A DNA stretch of 64,000 nucleotides from Actinoplanes sp. NBC_00393 (GTDB lineage Bacteria > Actinomycetota > Actinomycetes > Mycobacteriales > Micromonosporaceae), in assembly GCF_036053395.1 (NCBI RefSeq), contig NZ_CP107942.1:7892501-7956500 (forward strand), read 5' to 3'. Positions 20,771 to 31,138 of the stretch are shown here, piece by piece; position 1 is the stretch's first letter; every line of letters begins with the position of its first letter. The notes beneath the pieces were generated by a model that did no database searches, was not told the DNA's origin, and saw only the letters and a list, made by a program, of their open reading frames with translations. Made by a program: the position numbers and the translations under genes.

Positions 20771-20800
20771 GGCCCGTCCGCGAGCAATCGCGGGCGGGCC
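20771..20800 (+). terminator. Orphan hairpin, terminator-like
   Basis: GGCCCGTCCGCGA / TCGCGGGCGGGCC (one G-T pair) around a GCAA loop, followed by CGTTCGTATCTT. No annotated plus-strand gene ends before it, so it may close an unrecognised small transcript or attenuate the lipoprotein mRNA. Confidence 0.5.
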
Positions 20801-20895
20801 CGTTCGTATCTTGATGATCACTCACGGTTGGACGCGAGCCGCAACGGAACGTACCGTCGGCGGAGTTTGGTTGCCCCCGACGAAGAGGATCTCTG

Positions 20896-21417
20896 ATGCG
20901 ACGCGCCATCCTGGCCGTGCTCGCCGGCGGCGTGCTGCTGGCCGGCACCGCCTGTGACAGCGATGCGGACACCAGCGAGATCGGCGCTCCGGCCGCCGCC
21001 AGCGTCACCTCCGCGACGCCGACCGCCACCGTGGCCACTCCGGACTACTCGGCCGACACCGAGAAGGTGTGCGGACGGCTCGAGAAGATCTTCAGCGCCG
21101 CGCTGGCCGGCGAGTTCGGCGCCGCCATGGGCAAGATGATCGCCCAGAAGGAGGCGAAGCAGACCGACGAGGCCAAGAAGGCGGAGAAGGTCGCGGCCGC
21201 CGAACTGAAGGCGGTCGGCACCCAGATCCGCAAGGAGACCGTCGCCGCGCAGAACCCCGACCTCAAGCTGGCCGGCGAGACCTCCGCGGCGAAACTCGAG
21301 AAGAGCGCGAAGACCCGGGACTACATCGAGAAGGTCAAGACCGCCAAGGACCTCGAGCGCACGCTCAGGCCCCAGATGCAGGAGTGGCTGACCCCCGTCG
21401 CCGGCTACTGCGCCTGA
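20896..21417 (+). CDS. Putative secreted lipoprotein, function unknown
   Basis: 173 aa. N-terminal signal with a lipobox-like LLAGTAC, predicting lipid-modified Cys20. An Ala/Thr-rich linker follows to about residue 48, then a Lys/Ala-rich helical domain (GKMIAQKEAKQTDEAKK) with two Cys near its ends that could form a disulfide. No family recognised. Start preceded by GAAGAGGAT. Convergent with the class I fumarase. Confidence 0.75.
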   Translation: MRRAILAVLAGGVLLAGTACDSDADTSEIGAPAAASVTSATPTATVATPDYSADTEKVCGRLEKIFSAALAGEFGAAMGKMIAQKEAKQTDEAKKAEKVAAAELKAVGTQIRKETVAAQNPDLKLAGETSAAKLEKSAKTRDYIEKVKTAKDLERTLRPQMQEWLTPVAGYCA

Positions 21418-21441
21418 CCCCGTCGCCGCGGCTCGCCGAGG

Positions 21442-23109
<1,668 letters not shown>

Positions 23110-23179
23110 GAGCGGCAAGCCTAGGCCAGCCGGGTAGCCGTACGCGAACCCGTCCCGGCGCTTCGCGCGCCGGGTCACC

Positions 23180-24451
23180 TCAGGAGAACGCCAGGTAGGC
23201 CATGTCGCGGCCGGAGACGGCGATCATTCCATCAGGTCCAACGGCAAAGATCTTCGCATCGGTACGCACATCAGCACGAACAGCCCCACTCGACGGAGTG
23301 AGCGCCGTGACCCGGTTCTTGCCCAGGACGATCACGGCGTGCGGCGTCAGAGCCGCGCTCGTGCCGGCCTGCCGCCACACCGCCTTGCCTTTGCTGTACG
23401 AGTAGCCGCGCAACGTGTCGTCCTTACGGATCACCGCGTAGGCGTCGTTCACGGCGACCACGTCCGAGTCCTTGTCGCCGTACCAGAGGTTGCGCCCGTC
23501 GTACCCGTTGATCAGGACTTCCCGCCCGTAGGGGTCGACGCCGAGCACCACGTTGTAGCCGCCGGCCGGGTCGCGTCCCTGCTCGCAGTCCGACCCGTTC
23601 TCCGCGGTCCGCAGGTTCAGCCCGTCGCGCTGCCAGACCACGGCGTTGCGGGGCGGCGCGGTGGCGACCACCCCGTAGTAACAGGTGCCGTCGCGCGGCG
23701 TACCGGTCACGGTCAGCACCCGTCCACCGACCACGGCGACCCGCTGATCGCGTTCCGGCCGGACGGTCTGCACCAGCTTGCCGGTGGCGGTGTCGATCAC
23801 CCGGACCTGCCCGTCGTCCGGGATCCCGAGCAGGCCGGGCAGCACCGGCGGTCCGGCCACGTCGTCGTCGACGTCGTCGGTGGTGAGCCGGCGGGTGTCC
23901 GGCAGGTCCGGGTTGGCGGCGTCCAGGACGAACCCGATGCTGCCGGTACCGACGCTCCAGAGCTGGGTGCCGGACTTCGGGTCCCAGGCGGTCAGCCGGC
24001 AGTCGTCACCCCCGGAGCAGCTCAGGTCGACGATCGCGTCCTGGTACGTCCAGACCGCGCTCGCCGTGGTGTCCGACCGCCGCTCCACCCCGGTACGCGG
24101 GTCCAGCACCTGATAGCCCTTGGTGAGCAGCCGGCCGGTGACCACCACCGCGTCGGAGCCCTTGCCGGCGATCGACGCCCAGTCCGCGTCCGACGACCAG
24201 AGCGGAACCGCCGCGGTCAGCCCGTACGCCTCCACCGAGGTCCGGTACTCGACGATCACCGCGTCCCCGGCGATGGCCACGCTCTGCGGGGTGCCGCCGA
24301 GCTCCTGCTGCCAGCGTGCGCCGGGCGCGACCGGTCCACTCGTGCTGATCCACGACCACATCTGCGGGAACGGGTTCCACACGCCGGTGCTCGCCAGGAC
24401 CGTGACGGTCACGGCGGCGGCCAGCGCGAGTCCCTTCCCAGCCCCGGACAT
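23180..24451 (-). CDS. Membrane-anchored PQQ-like propeller protein
   Basis: About 423 aa from the ATG at 24451 (a GTG at 24478 is a possible longer start). N-terminal membrane segment ([18 protein letters not shown]), then WD/PQQ-like blades: [59 protein letters not shown] and [15 protein letters not shown]. The bulk would lie outside the membrane. No catalytic residues. It ends 70 bp before the fumarase start; co-transcription is possible, with no functional link visible. Confidence 0.75.
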   Translation of the reverse strand: MSGAGKGLALAAAVTVTVLASTGVWNPFPQMWSWISTSGPVAPGARWQQELGGTPQSVAIAGDAVIVEYRTSVEAYGLTAAVPLWSSDADWASIAGKGSDAVVVTGRLLTKGYQVLDPRTGVERRSDTTASAVWTYQDAIVDLSCSGGDDCRLTAWDPKSGTQLWSVGTGSIGFVLDAANPDLPDTRRLTTDDVDDDVAGPPVLPGLLGIPDDGQVRVIDTATGKLVQTVRPERDQRVAVVGGRVLTVTGTPRDGTCYYGVVATAPPRNAVVWQRDGLNLRTAENGSDCEQGRDPAGGYNVVLGVDPYGREVLINGYDGRNLWYGDKDSDVVAVNDAYAVIRKDDTLRGYSYSKGKAVWRQAGTSAALTPHAVIVLGKNRVTALTPSSGAVRADVRTDAKIFAVGPDGMIAVSGRDMAYLAFS

Positions 24452-24512
24452 GCGGACACGGTAATGACCTCGATCCACTTATCCCGCGAGCGCGAAAAGT
24501 CCGTGTCGGGGC

Positions 24513-24998
24513 CTATTGCCGGTTTGCTGCGCGAACCAGCGGCACGGTTCGATACGGGATCAGCTCGGCCAGCGCGATGATCGTGTGCGCCCGGAGGATG
24601 CCCTCGTAGCCGACGATCTGGTCGATCACCCGCTGCAGGTCGGCGTTGGCCCGGGCCACGATCCGGCACAGGATGTCCCCGCTGCCGGTGATCGTGTGCG
24701 CCTCGAGGACCTCGGGAATCTCCGCGAGATGCTCGGCCACGGCGTCATGACCGTACCGTTGACGGATCTCCAGAGTGACGAAACTGGTGACGCCGAAGCC
24801 GATCGCGGCCGGCACCACCTCGGGGCCGAAGCCCTTGATCGCGCCCCGCGCGATCAGCTTGTCCAGCCGGGCCTGGACCGTCCCACGGGCCACCGCGAGC
24901 CGCCGGGAGAGCTCCAGCACACCGATCCGCGGCTCCGCGGCGAGCAGCGCGATGAGGCGGCCGTCAAGGTCATCGAGCTGGACAGTCTGCTCACTCAT
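24513..24998 (-). CDS. Lrp/AsnC family transcriptional regulator
   Basis: 161 aa. N-terminal winged HTH (LDGRLIALLAAEPRIGVLE, then SRRLAVARGTVQARLDKL), followed by a RAM/ACT-type effector domain (EVLEAHTITGSGDILCRIV). Such proteins bind DNA as octamers or dimers and respond to amino acids. Transcribed away from the RDD-aminotransferase pair, so it may respond to or control the aminotransferase substrate; this is inference. Confidence 0.92.
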   Translation of the reverse strand: MSEQTVQLDDLDGRLIALLAAEPRIGVLELSRRLAVARGTVQARLDKLIARGAIKGFGPEVVPAAIGFGVTSFVTLEIRQRYGHDAVAEHLAEIPEVLEAHTITGSGDILCRIVARANADLQRVIDQIVGYEGILRAHTIIALAELIPYRTVPLVRAANRQ

Positions 24999-25137
24999 CG
25001 GGGGAACCTACCCCACCTCCTGCACAGTCTGACCAACTTCCGGTGCGCCTCTTGCCCAACCGCGCGGCCCGCACGCACCGTAGGAAAGGGACCCGGCCCG
25101 CAGGGAACCGTCAGGCTGTCGTGGTAAAGGTTTGCGC

Positions 25138-26136
25138 ATGAGTTCCCTTCCCGCGGGTTGGTACAAGGACCCGGCCGACACCAGCACCCAGCGCTACTGG
25201 GACGGTGAGGGCTGGCTAGGGAAGGCCATTCCGGCCGACGCCGTCCCACCGGACGGGCCGCCCGCCGTCGAGGCGGAGCCGCCGGTCACTCCGGCCGCGC
25301 CCGCGCCGCCGCAACCCCAGCCGCAGGCGTTCCAGGCGCCGCCACCCGGATACCCCGCTCAGCCGACCACGCCGCCGGCATACGGTCCGCCGCCCGGCTG
25401 GGGACCGCAGCCCGGCTGGGGCCCGCAGCAGCCGGGCCCCCAGCAGCCGGGCCCGCAGGCGCCGCCGCCCGGGTGGCAGCAGCCCCCGCCCGGCTGGCAG
25501 CCGCCGCCCGGCCAGCCCGGTCAACCGGGGCAGCCGATGCACGCGTACCTCTATCCCATGCCGCAGGCGATGCCGCACGGCTTCCCGCTCGCCGGCCTGG
25601 GCCGGCGGCTGACCGCCCGGCTGATCGACATCGCCGCGGTCCTGGTGCTCAACATCTTCGTCAACGGCTGGTTCATCTATCAGTACTGGCAGGACTTCGC
25701 GCCGATCTTCCAGGAGTACATGCGGCAGGTCGCGGCGGGCAACCAGAACGTCACCGTCGAGCCGACCGCGCGCATGCAGACCCTCTCGATCGCCATCCTG
25801 ACCGTCGCCACCCTGTTGTGGCTGCTCTACGAGGCGCCCTCGACCGCTACCCGCGGCCAGACCCTCGGCAAACGGGCGATGGGGATCAAGGTGCTCCCGG
25901 TGGAGAAGACCGGGCCGCTCGGCTTCGCCCGGGCCTTCACCCGCTGGGCCCGGCTCGGCATGTGGACGCTGTTCTGGTGGTGCGGCGTCGGCCTGATCGT
26001 CCAGTTCATCGCCTCGCTGTCCCCCGTTTTCGACCCCCGCCTGCGACAGGCCTGGCACGACAAGACGGCGGCGACAGTCGTCGTCGCCGTTCCGCCGGGC
26101 ACCCGACCGACGACCACACCCGGAGGACCGCAATGA
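25138..26136 (+). CDS. RDD family membrane protein with DUF2510 and proline-rich linker
   Basis: About 332 aa from the ATG at 25138 (AAAGG 8 nt upstream; a TTG two codons earlier is less likely). Residues 3-25 form a DUF2510 module (LPAGWYKDP...QRYWDGEGW). Residues 45-140 are Pro/Gln/Gly-rich, with repeated PPPGWQ/PGWGPQ blocks, so low complexity. The C-terminal half is an RDD domain with RRLTARLIDIAAVLVL, a second membrane segment, TRGQTLGKRAMGIKV and a third hydrophobic segment (FWWCGVGLIVQFIASL). Function unknown; probably envelope. The stop overlaps the aminotransferase start (ATGA). Confidence 0.88.
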   Translation: MSSLPAGWYKDPADTSTQRYWDGEGWLGKAIPADAVPPDGPPAVEAEPPVTPAAPAPPQPQPQAFQAPPPGYPAQPTTPPAYGPPPGWGPQPGWGPQQPGPQQPGPQAPPPGWQQPPPGWQPPPGQPGQPGQPMHAYLYPMPQAMPHGFPLAGLGRRLTARLIDIAAVLVLNIFVNGWFIYQYWQDFAPIFQEYMRQVAAGNQNVTVEPTARMQTLSIAILTVATLLWLLYEAPSTATRGQTLGKRAMGIKVLPVEKTGPLGFARAFTRWARLGMWTLFWWCGVGLIVQFIASLSPVFDPRLRQAWHDKTAATVVVAVPPGTRPTTTPGGPQ

Positions 26137-27212
26137 CCCGGCTGACCCGCGCCGACCTGGACGCGCTGCCCAACTACGTGCCCGGGCGCAACGTCGCCGA
26201 CCTCGCCCGTGAGCTGGGCATCGCCGAGGCGATCAAGCTGGCCAGCAACGAGGTGCCGTACGGTCCGCTACCCGGCGTGGTGGAAGCGGTGACCGAGGCG
26301 GCCCGGTCCGTGCACCGCTACCCCGACATGGGTGTGATCCGGCTGCGCGACGCGATCGGCGAGCGGTTCGGGGTGGACCCGGAGCGGGTGGTCACCGGCT
26401 GCGGGTCGGTGGCGCTCGCCGAGATCCTGGCCAAGGCGACCTGCCTGCCGGGCGACGAGATCGTCTACTCGTGGCGGTCCTTCGAGGCGTACCCGATCAT
26501 CGCCGCCGGTGGGGGCGCGACCAGCGTGCGGGTGCCGAACACCGCGGCGCACGGGCACGACCTGGCGGCGATGGCCGAGGCGATCACCGACCAGACGCGG
26601 ATGGTCTTCGTCTGCAACCCGAACAACCCGACCGGCACCAGCGTGCGCAAGACCGAGATCGACCGGTTCCTGGCCGACGTGCCGTCCGACGTGCTGGTGG
26701 TGCTCGACGAGGCGTACCGGGAGTTCGTCACCGACCCGGACGTGCCGGACGGGCTGGAGACGTACGGTGACCGGCCCAACGTCGTGGTGCTTCGCACCAT
26801 GAGCAAGGCCTGGGGCCTGGCCGGGCTGCGGATGGGCTACCTGGTCGCCCAGCCCGAGGTGGCCTCCGCGGTACGCAAGGTGGTCACCCCCTTCTCCACC
26901 AGCACAGTCGCGCAGGCAGCCGCGCTGGCCGCGCTGGAGCAGGAGGACGAGGTACGCCGCCGCTGCGCCCTGGTCGTCGCCGAGCGGGCCCGGCTCACCG
27001 AGGCCCTGCGCAAGCTCTCCGTCGAGGTTCCGGAGAGCCAGGCCAACTTCGTCTGGCTGCCGCTCGGCGACCGGACCGCCGACTTCACCGCCGCCTGCGA
27101 GAACCGGGGTGTGATCGTGCGCGGCTTCCACCCGGAGGGGATCCGCGTCACGGTCGGCACCCCCGAGGAGAACGACCTGTTCCTCGCCGCAGCGGAGGCC
27201 GCACTCGTCTGA
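26133..27212 (+). CDS. hisC: HisC/Pat-type PLP-dependent aminotransferase
   Basis: 359 aa, fold type I class II aminotransferase. Start MTRLTRADLDALPNYVPGRN; the YVPGR opening and IKLASNEVPYGPLP resemble actinobacterial aromatic aminotransferase (Pat, HisC2) more than operon-encoded HisC, although both transaminate related substrates. Motifs: CNPNNPTGT, VVLDEAYREF and the PLP lysine in RTMSKAWGLAGLRMGY, plus C-terminal RGFHPEGIRVTVGT. Coupled to the RDD gene by ATGA. No other histidine genes are nearby, which favours an aromatic amino acid role. Confidence 0.88.
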   Translation: MTRLTRADLDALPNYVPGRNVADLARELGIAEAIKLASNEVPYGPLPGVVEAVTEAARSVHRYPDMGVIRLRDAIGERFGVDPERVVTGCGSVALAEILAKATCLPGDEIVYSWRSFEAYPIIAAGGGATSVRVPNTAAHGHDLAAMAEAITDQTRMVFVCNPNNPTGTSVRKTEIDRFLADVPSDVLVVLDEAYREFVTDPDVPDGLETYGDRPNVVVLRTMSKAWGLAGLRMGYLVAQPEVASAVRKVVTPFSTSTVAQAAALAALEQEDEVRRRCALVVAERARLTEALRKLSVEVPESQANFVWLPLGDRTADFTAACENRGVIVRGFHPEGIRVTVGTPEENDLFLAAAEAALV

Positions 27213-27219
27213 GCTCCGC

Positions 27220-28437
27220 TCAATGCAGCGCGGCGGCTGCCTCGGCCCGGTCGTGGTCTTCCTTGCTGATCCGAGCAGGGAAGACCACCGGCGAGAACAC
27301 CACGAGCACGCAGGCGACCAGCGCCAACCCGGCCGCCAGCAGCGGCAGCGCGCCCAGCTCACCGGCGCTGACCAGCCGCTCACCGACGAACGCGCCGCCG
27401 CCGATGCCGATCTGGAACGCCACCACGTAGACCGCGGACGCCGCGTCCCGGGCGATCGGCGCCACCCGGAGCACCGCCGCGGCCAGGAAGACCGGAATCG
27501 CGGTGAACGCGCCGCCCCAGAGCAGCGTAGCCACCACAGTCGGGACCGGTCCGAGCACCGGCGCCAGCAGGGCGACCGAAATCGTCATCGTCACCGTCAG
27601 GCCGATGACCAGCGGACCCGGCCGCCGATCGACGTACCGGCCGACCAGGAAGTTGGCGAGCAGCCCGACCGCGCCGTAGCCCAGCAGCAGCGCGCTCAGG
27701 CCGGCGCCGTCCAGGCCGGCGTCCCGGCGTACCAGCGGAGCGATGTACGTGTAAGCCGCGAAGTGTCCCACCACCAGCACCATCGTGATCAGGCAGAGGC
27801 GGGCCACCGAACCGTTCCGCAGGATCCGCACCGCACCCAGCAGCTGCTCCCCGGTCCGCGCCGCCCGGTCCCGCGGCAGCGGGTCCAGTTTGGGCAGCAC
27901 CGCCATCAGCAGCGCCACGCAGATCGCCCCGGCTGCGGCGAAGAGCCCGACCGCCACCCGCCAGCCGAGCAGCTGGCCTAGGGCCGTACCCAGCGGCACG
28001 CCGAGCACGATGGCCAGCGAGTTGCCGATGAAGACCATCGCCGTGGCCCGTCCACCCTGCCCGGGCGGCACCAGCCGCACGATGATCGGCCCGATCACCG
28101 ACCAGAACACCCCGTGCGCGAGGGCGCAGACGAGCCGGGTCAGGGTCAGGACCTCGAAGGTGGGCGCGACCGCTGCCGCCCCCTGTGACAGCGCGAAAAT
28201 CGCTACCGTGACGGCGATGAGCTTGTGCCTCGGCACCCGCATGGTGAGCGCGGTGAGCGGGATGGTGCTCAGCGCGGCCACCACGGCATAACTCGTCAGC
28301 AGGAACCCGACCTGTGCCTCGGTCACCCCGAGGTCGCCGGAGATCTCCGGCAGCAGGCCGACCGGGAGAGTTTCCGCGGTGACGTAGCAGAACGTGGAGG
28401 CACCGAGGACGATCAGCGCCGGGCGGTTGAGTTTCAC
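27220..28437 (-). CDS. MFS efflux transporter (DHA1 / sugar-efflux type)
   Basis: 405 aa, about 12 hydrophobic segments. The loop between TM2 and TM3 reads TALTMRVPRHKLIAV, and the GRATAMVFIGNSLAIVLGVPLG segment matches drug/sugar-efflux MFS proteins such as AraJ/SotB relatives. GTG start. Divergent from the ROK regulator with only 47 bp between the starts, so the regulator probably controls it. Substrate cannot be assigned. Confidence 0.9.
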   Translation of the reverse strand: MKLNRPALIVLGASTFCYVTAETLPVGLLPEISGDLGVTEAQVGFLLTSYAVVAALSTIPLTALTMRVPRHKLIAVTVAIFALSQGAAAVAPTFEVLTLTRLVCALAHGVFWSVIGPIIVRLVPPGQGGRATAMVFIGNSLAIVLGVPLGTALGQLLGWRVAVGLFAAAGAICVALLMAVLPKLDPLPRDRAARTGEQLLGAVRILRNGSVARLCLITMVLVVGHFAAYTYIAPLVRRDAGLDGAGLSALLLGYGAVGLLANFLVGRYVDRRPGPLVIGLTVTMTISVALLAPVLGPVPTVVATLLWGGAFTAIPVFLAAAVLRVAPIARDAASAVYVVAFQIGIGGGAFVGERLVSAGELGALPLLAAGLALVACVLVVFSPVVFPARISKEDHDRAEAAAALH

Positions 28438-28450
28438 CCCCGCAGAATAA

Positions 28451-28465
28451 GCTCTGATCTAGAGC
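28451..28465. promoter_or_regulatory. Candidate operator between MFS and ROK genes
   Basis: GCTCT-GATCT-AGAGC inverted repeat centred in the 47-bp divergent gap, flanked by AT-rich -10-like sequences on both sides (AAATATAGG on plus, TTATTCT on minus). The position suits autoregulation by the ROK protein. Confidence 0.4.
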
Positions 28466-28484
28466 AAATATAGGGAGACCGACT

Positions 28485-29699
28485 GTGACGACCCGCTCCA
28501 CCGAACTGCTCCGAGTGGTGCACCACCGCCCCGGCGTGACCCGCGCCGACGCGGCCCGCCTGCTCGGCGTCGGCACCGGCGCGGCCACCGAACTCGTCAC
28601 CAAGCTCAGCCGCGCCAAGCTCCTCGTCCAAGCCCCCGCCGCCCCCAGCGGCACCCGCGGCCGCCCGACCACCGTCCTCCTGCCCCATCCGGACGGCCCG
28701 CTCGTGCTGGCTGTCGCGATCACCCACGAGGGCTGGCGGATCGACGTGGTCGAGCTGGGCGGCACCGCCACCGCCTCCCACTCGCGCCGGCACGCGGCCA
28801 CCGACTGGGTCGCGGTCCGCACGGCGGTCAAGGCCGCCATCACGGAAATCCTTCCCCGGTACGCGCAACGCCCACGAGCCATCGGCGTCTCGGTCCCCGG
28901 AACCGTCTCCCGCACCTTCCGCCTGGACGCCTCCGGCCTGAACTGGCACGACGTCGACCTGACCGAACTGTGGCCGGCCGCCGAGGTCTTCGTAGCCGGC
29001 AACGACGCCACCCTCGCCGCCACCGCCGAATCCCGCCGAGGCGCCGCCGCCGGAGCCGCAGTGGCCCTGCACGTCCGCATCGAAGCCGGCCTGGGCGGCG
29101 CCGTCGTCGAGAACGGCCGCCCGATGATCGGCGCCCGCGGCGCCGCCGGCGAATTCGGCCACATGCCCTTCGGTGACCCGTCCCTGCCCTGCCCGTGCGG
29201 CGCCCACGGCTGCTGGGGCACCGCGGTGGACGGCGCGGCCCTGGCCCGCCTGCTCGGCGACCCCCCACCCCGGGACTCCATCACCTACGCCCGCCGAGTC
29301 CTCCTAGCGGCCCGAACCCCCCTCAACCCCCCACCAGGTCCCGGCCAGCCCTCTACCGGTCTCAGCCAGCCCTCTTCCGGCGCCGGCTCGCCCGCCCAGC
29401 GCCCGGCCGATGCCGAGGCCGCCCTCGCCGCGCTCCGGGTCATCGGCACAGCTCTGGGCCGCGGCATCGCCGGCCTGGTCAACGGCCTCGACGTCGACCT
29501 GATCACCGTCGGCGGCCTCGGCGCCGACCTACTGGCCACCGTCCCCGACGCAGTCCAAGCGGCCTACCTCGACGGCCTCATGCTGATCCACCGAGACTTG
29601 CCCCCACCGGTGATCCCCGCCACCCTGAGCGACGACGACGGCCCCATCGCAGGCGCCGCCGAGGAGGCCTGGTCAGCCTTACTCCCCCACCTGGCCTGA
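28485..29699 (+). CDS. ROK family transcriptional regulator
   Basis: 404 aa, GTG start with AGGGAGA upstream. N-terminal winged helix (RADAARLLGVGTGAATELV) and a C-terminal sugar-kinase-like ROK domain: IGVSVPGTVSRTF, GNDATLAATAES, EAGLGGAVVENGRPM, GEFGHMPFG and the zinc motif CPCGAHGC. A Pro/Ser-rich stretch (about residues 280-305) interrupts the ROK domain, and the residue after GC is Trp rather than the usual Glu, so kinase activity is doubtful. Probably senses a sugar and controls the divergent MFS gene. Confidence 0.9.
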   Translation: MTTRSTELLRVVHHRPGVTRADAARLLGVGTGAATELVTKLSRAKLLVQAPAAPSGTRGRPTTVLLPHPDGPLVLAVAITHEGWRIDVVELGGTATASHSRRHAATDWVAVRTAVKAAITEILPRYAQRPRAIGVSVPGTVSRTFRLDASGLNWHDVDLTELWPAAEVFVAGNDATLAATAESRRGAAAGAAVALHVRIEAGLGGAVVENGRPMIGARGAAGEFGHMPFGDPSLPCPCGAHGCWGTAVDGAALARLLGDPPPRDSITYARRVLLAARTPLNPPPGPGQPSTGLSQPSSGAGSPAQRPADAEAALAALRVIGTALGRGIAGLVNGLDVDLITVGGLGADLLATVPDAVQAAYLDGLMLIHRDLPPPVIPATLSDDDGPIAGAAEEAWSALLPHLA

Positions 29700-29704
29700 C
29701 CCCC

Positions 29705-29960
29705 GAAGCAACACTCCCGGTCAGCCAAGCCATCCGGCTGACGGCCAGGGCGGTCTCCCGCCCGCTGAAGCAACACTCCCGGTCAGCCAAGCCATCCGGC
29801 TGACGGCCAGGGCGGTCTCCCGCTCGCTGAAGCAACACTCCCGGTCAGCCAAGCCATCCGGCTGACGGCCAGGGCGGTCTCCCGCCCGCTGAAGCAACAC
29901 TCCCGGTCAGCCGAGCCGCCCGGCTGACGCTCAGCGTCGTATCAGGGCCGAAGCAGCGCG
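29705..29960. repeat. Array B: four nearly identical 62-bp repeats
   Basis: Units begin at 29705, 29767, 29829 and 29891, exactly 62 bp apart, each opening GAAGCAACACTCCCGGTCAG and containing CCGGCTGACGGCCAGGGC. Units 1-3 differ at only a base or two; the fourth diverges at its end. GGTCAGCC and GGCTGACG flank the AAGCCATCC linker as inverted arms. The array fills the gap between the convergent ROK and PQQ-like genes. Confidence 0.92.
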
Positions 29961-29967
29961 GCACCAG

Positions 29968-31119
29968 CTAAAGAGCAGCGATGATCACGGTGTCGAGCGT
30001 CAAGTAGTAGATCGGCGACTCCGGATCATCCGGCGCGTCCACGTTCAACCGCTCCAGAGCCAGATAACGGCCCGCCAACCGATACCGACCGGCCTTCCAC
30101 TCGGTGCTCTCACTCCCATAGGCCAGCGGAAACGAGTGCACCTCCACCCCGGTCAGCGCATTCACCGAAACCAGCATGTTTCCCGAGGTCAGCAGCACCA
30201 CGTCGGTCGACGTCCCACCAAGGACCTGCGCCGCACCCGGCCGGTTCCAGAGCTCAGCCCCCTCCACGGACCGCGCGCTGACCCCACCTTCCGACCCAGC
30301 AACGACCACACCGGCCGCGATCGTGGCACCCATCGCATCCAGAGCCGGAACCCGCCGCAGCACATCCCCGTCAGCCAGCCAGCCCTGCCCAGCCCCATCC
30401 CGGAACCCCACACATCCCGAGCCCCCCGAATCACAGCCGACCGGCACATGGGGTCCAGCCGGCCAGCCCGAGATCACCGCCCCCGACCGGGTGTCATAGG
30501 CACCGGTAGCGCAGACGTACGCACCACCCAACGTGGTGAAGCCCTCCGCACACCCCTCCGGCACGGACACTTGCCATCGCTCGGCGCCGGTGCTCAACTC
30601 GTACCCCGCAAGCTCTTGACCTGCGGTAACCACAACCGTGCCGGCAGCAAGGCGCAGACCCGGCGGGCTCCAGACGGCCGCGGCCCCGGTGCGATGTCCG
30701 GCATAGCCGGGCGAGTCCGGCCCATCCTGTCTCCAGGTGATTTTCCCGGTACGCGCATCGAGCGCCACCAGCTCCCCATCGGACCACCGCGTGATCACCG
30801 CAGTCCCGCCGGCCGCCACCCCACTGAGCTGCTCCGGCCAGCGCCGAAACGACCACCGAGCGGTGTAAAGCGTCCGCCCATCCACCGGCCCATCCGCCTT
30901 GACCTGGTGTTTCGCCGCATAGACCCGAACCCGGCCGTCAACCACGAGCGGCGCAAGATTGGTACGCCCGGTAACGCCCGCAGTCCGCAAAGAGATCGGC
31001 GGGTACGGCGTGTTCGCCGTCGCCAGCACCTCGGCCGGCGCGAGAACCCGCCACCCGACCAGCACCGCCGCCGCCAGAACAACCAGGGCCACCGCGGTTC
31101 GAATCAGCACCCGGGTCAC
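29968..31119 (-). CDS. Membrane-anchored or secreted PQQ-like propeller protein
   Basis: About 383 aa from the GTG at 31119 (VTRVLIRTAVALVVLAAAV...); the longer open frame would overlap the neighbouring gene and is not hydrophobic. N-terminal membrane segment, then blades such as LVALDARTGKITWRQDG, LAGYELSTGAERWQVSV, SARSVEGAELWNRPG and VSVNALTGVEVHSFPL. Cys pairs (EGCAEGF...YVCATG, CDSGGSGC) suggest disulfides outside the cytoplasm. Third PQQ-like propeller of the window; no catalytic motif. Confidence 0.75.
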   Translation of the reverse strand: MTRVLIRTAVALVVLAAAVLVGWRVLAPAEVLATANTPYPPISLRTAGVTGRTNLAPLVVDGRVRVYAAKHQVKADGPVDGRTLYTARWSFRRWPEQLSGVAAGGTAVITRWSDGELVALDARTGKITWRQDGPDSPGYAGHRTGAAAVWSPPGLRLAAGTVVVTAGQELAGYELSTGAERWQVSVPEGCAEGFTTLGGAYVCATGAYDTRSGAVISGWPAGPHVPVGCDSGGSGCVGFRDGAGQGWLADGDVLRRVPALDAMGATIAAGVVVAGSEGGVSARSVEGAELWNRPGAAQVLGGTSTDVVLLTSGNMLVSVNALTGVEVHSFPLAYGSESTEWKAGRYRLAGRYLALERLNVDAPDDPESPIYYLTLDTVIIAAL

Positions 31120-31138
31120 GGACGGTAAGTATTCCAGG

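Larger units (their letters stand above)
20594..20895. other. Divergent intergenic region with two structured elements
   Basis: 302 bp between the divergent SARP operon and a lipoprotein gene. It contains the palindrome at 20633-20644 and a terminator-like hairpin at 20771-20800, listed separately. Possible plus-strand frames here lack a ribosome-binding site and recognisable content. No tRNA fold was seen. Confidence 0.6.

Noticed and set aside
29700..29960. Small proteins encoded through the repeat arrays
   Set aside because: Frames here just read the 62-bp unit; no start signals and no conserved protein pattern.
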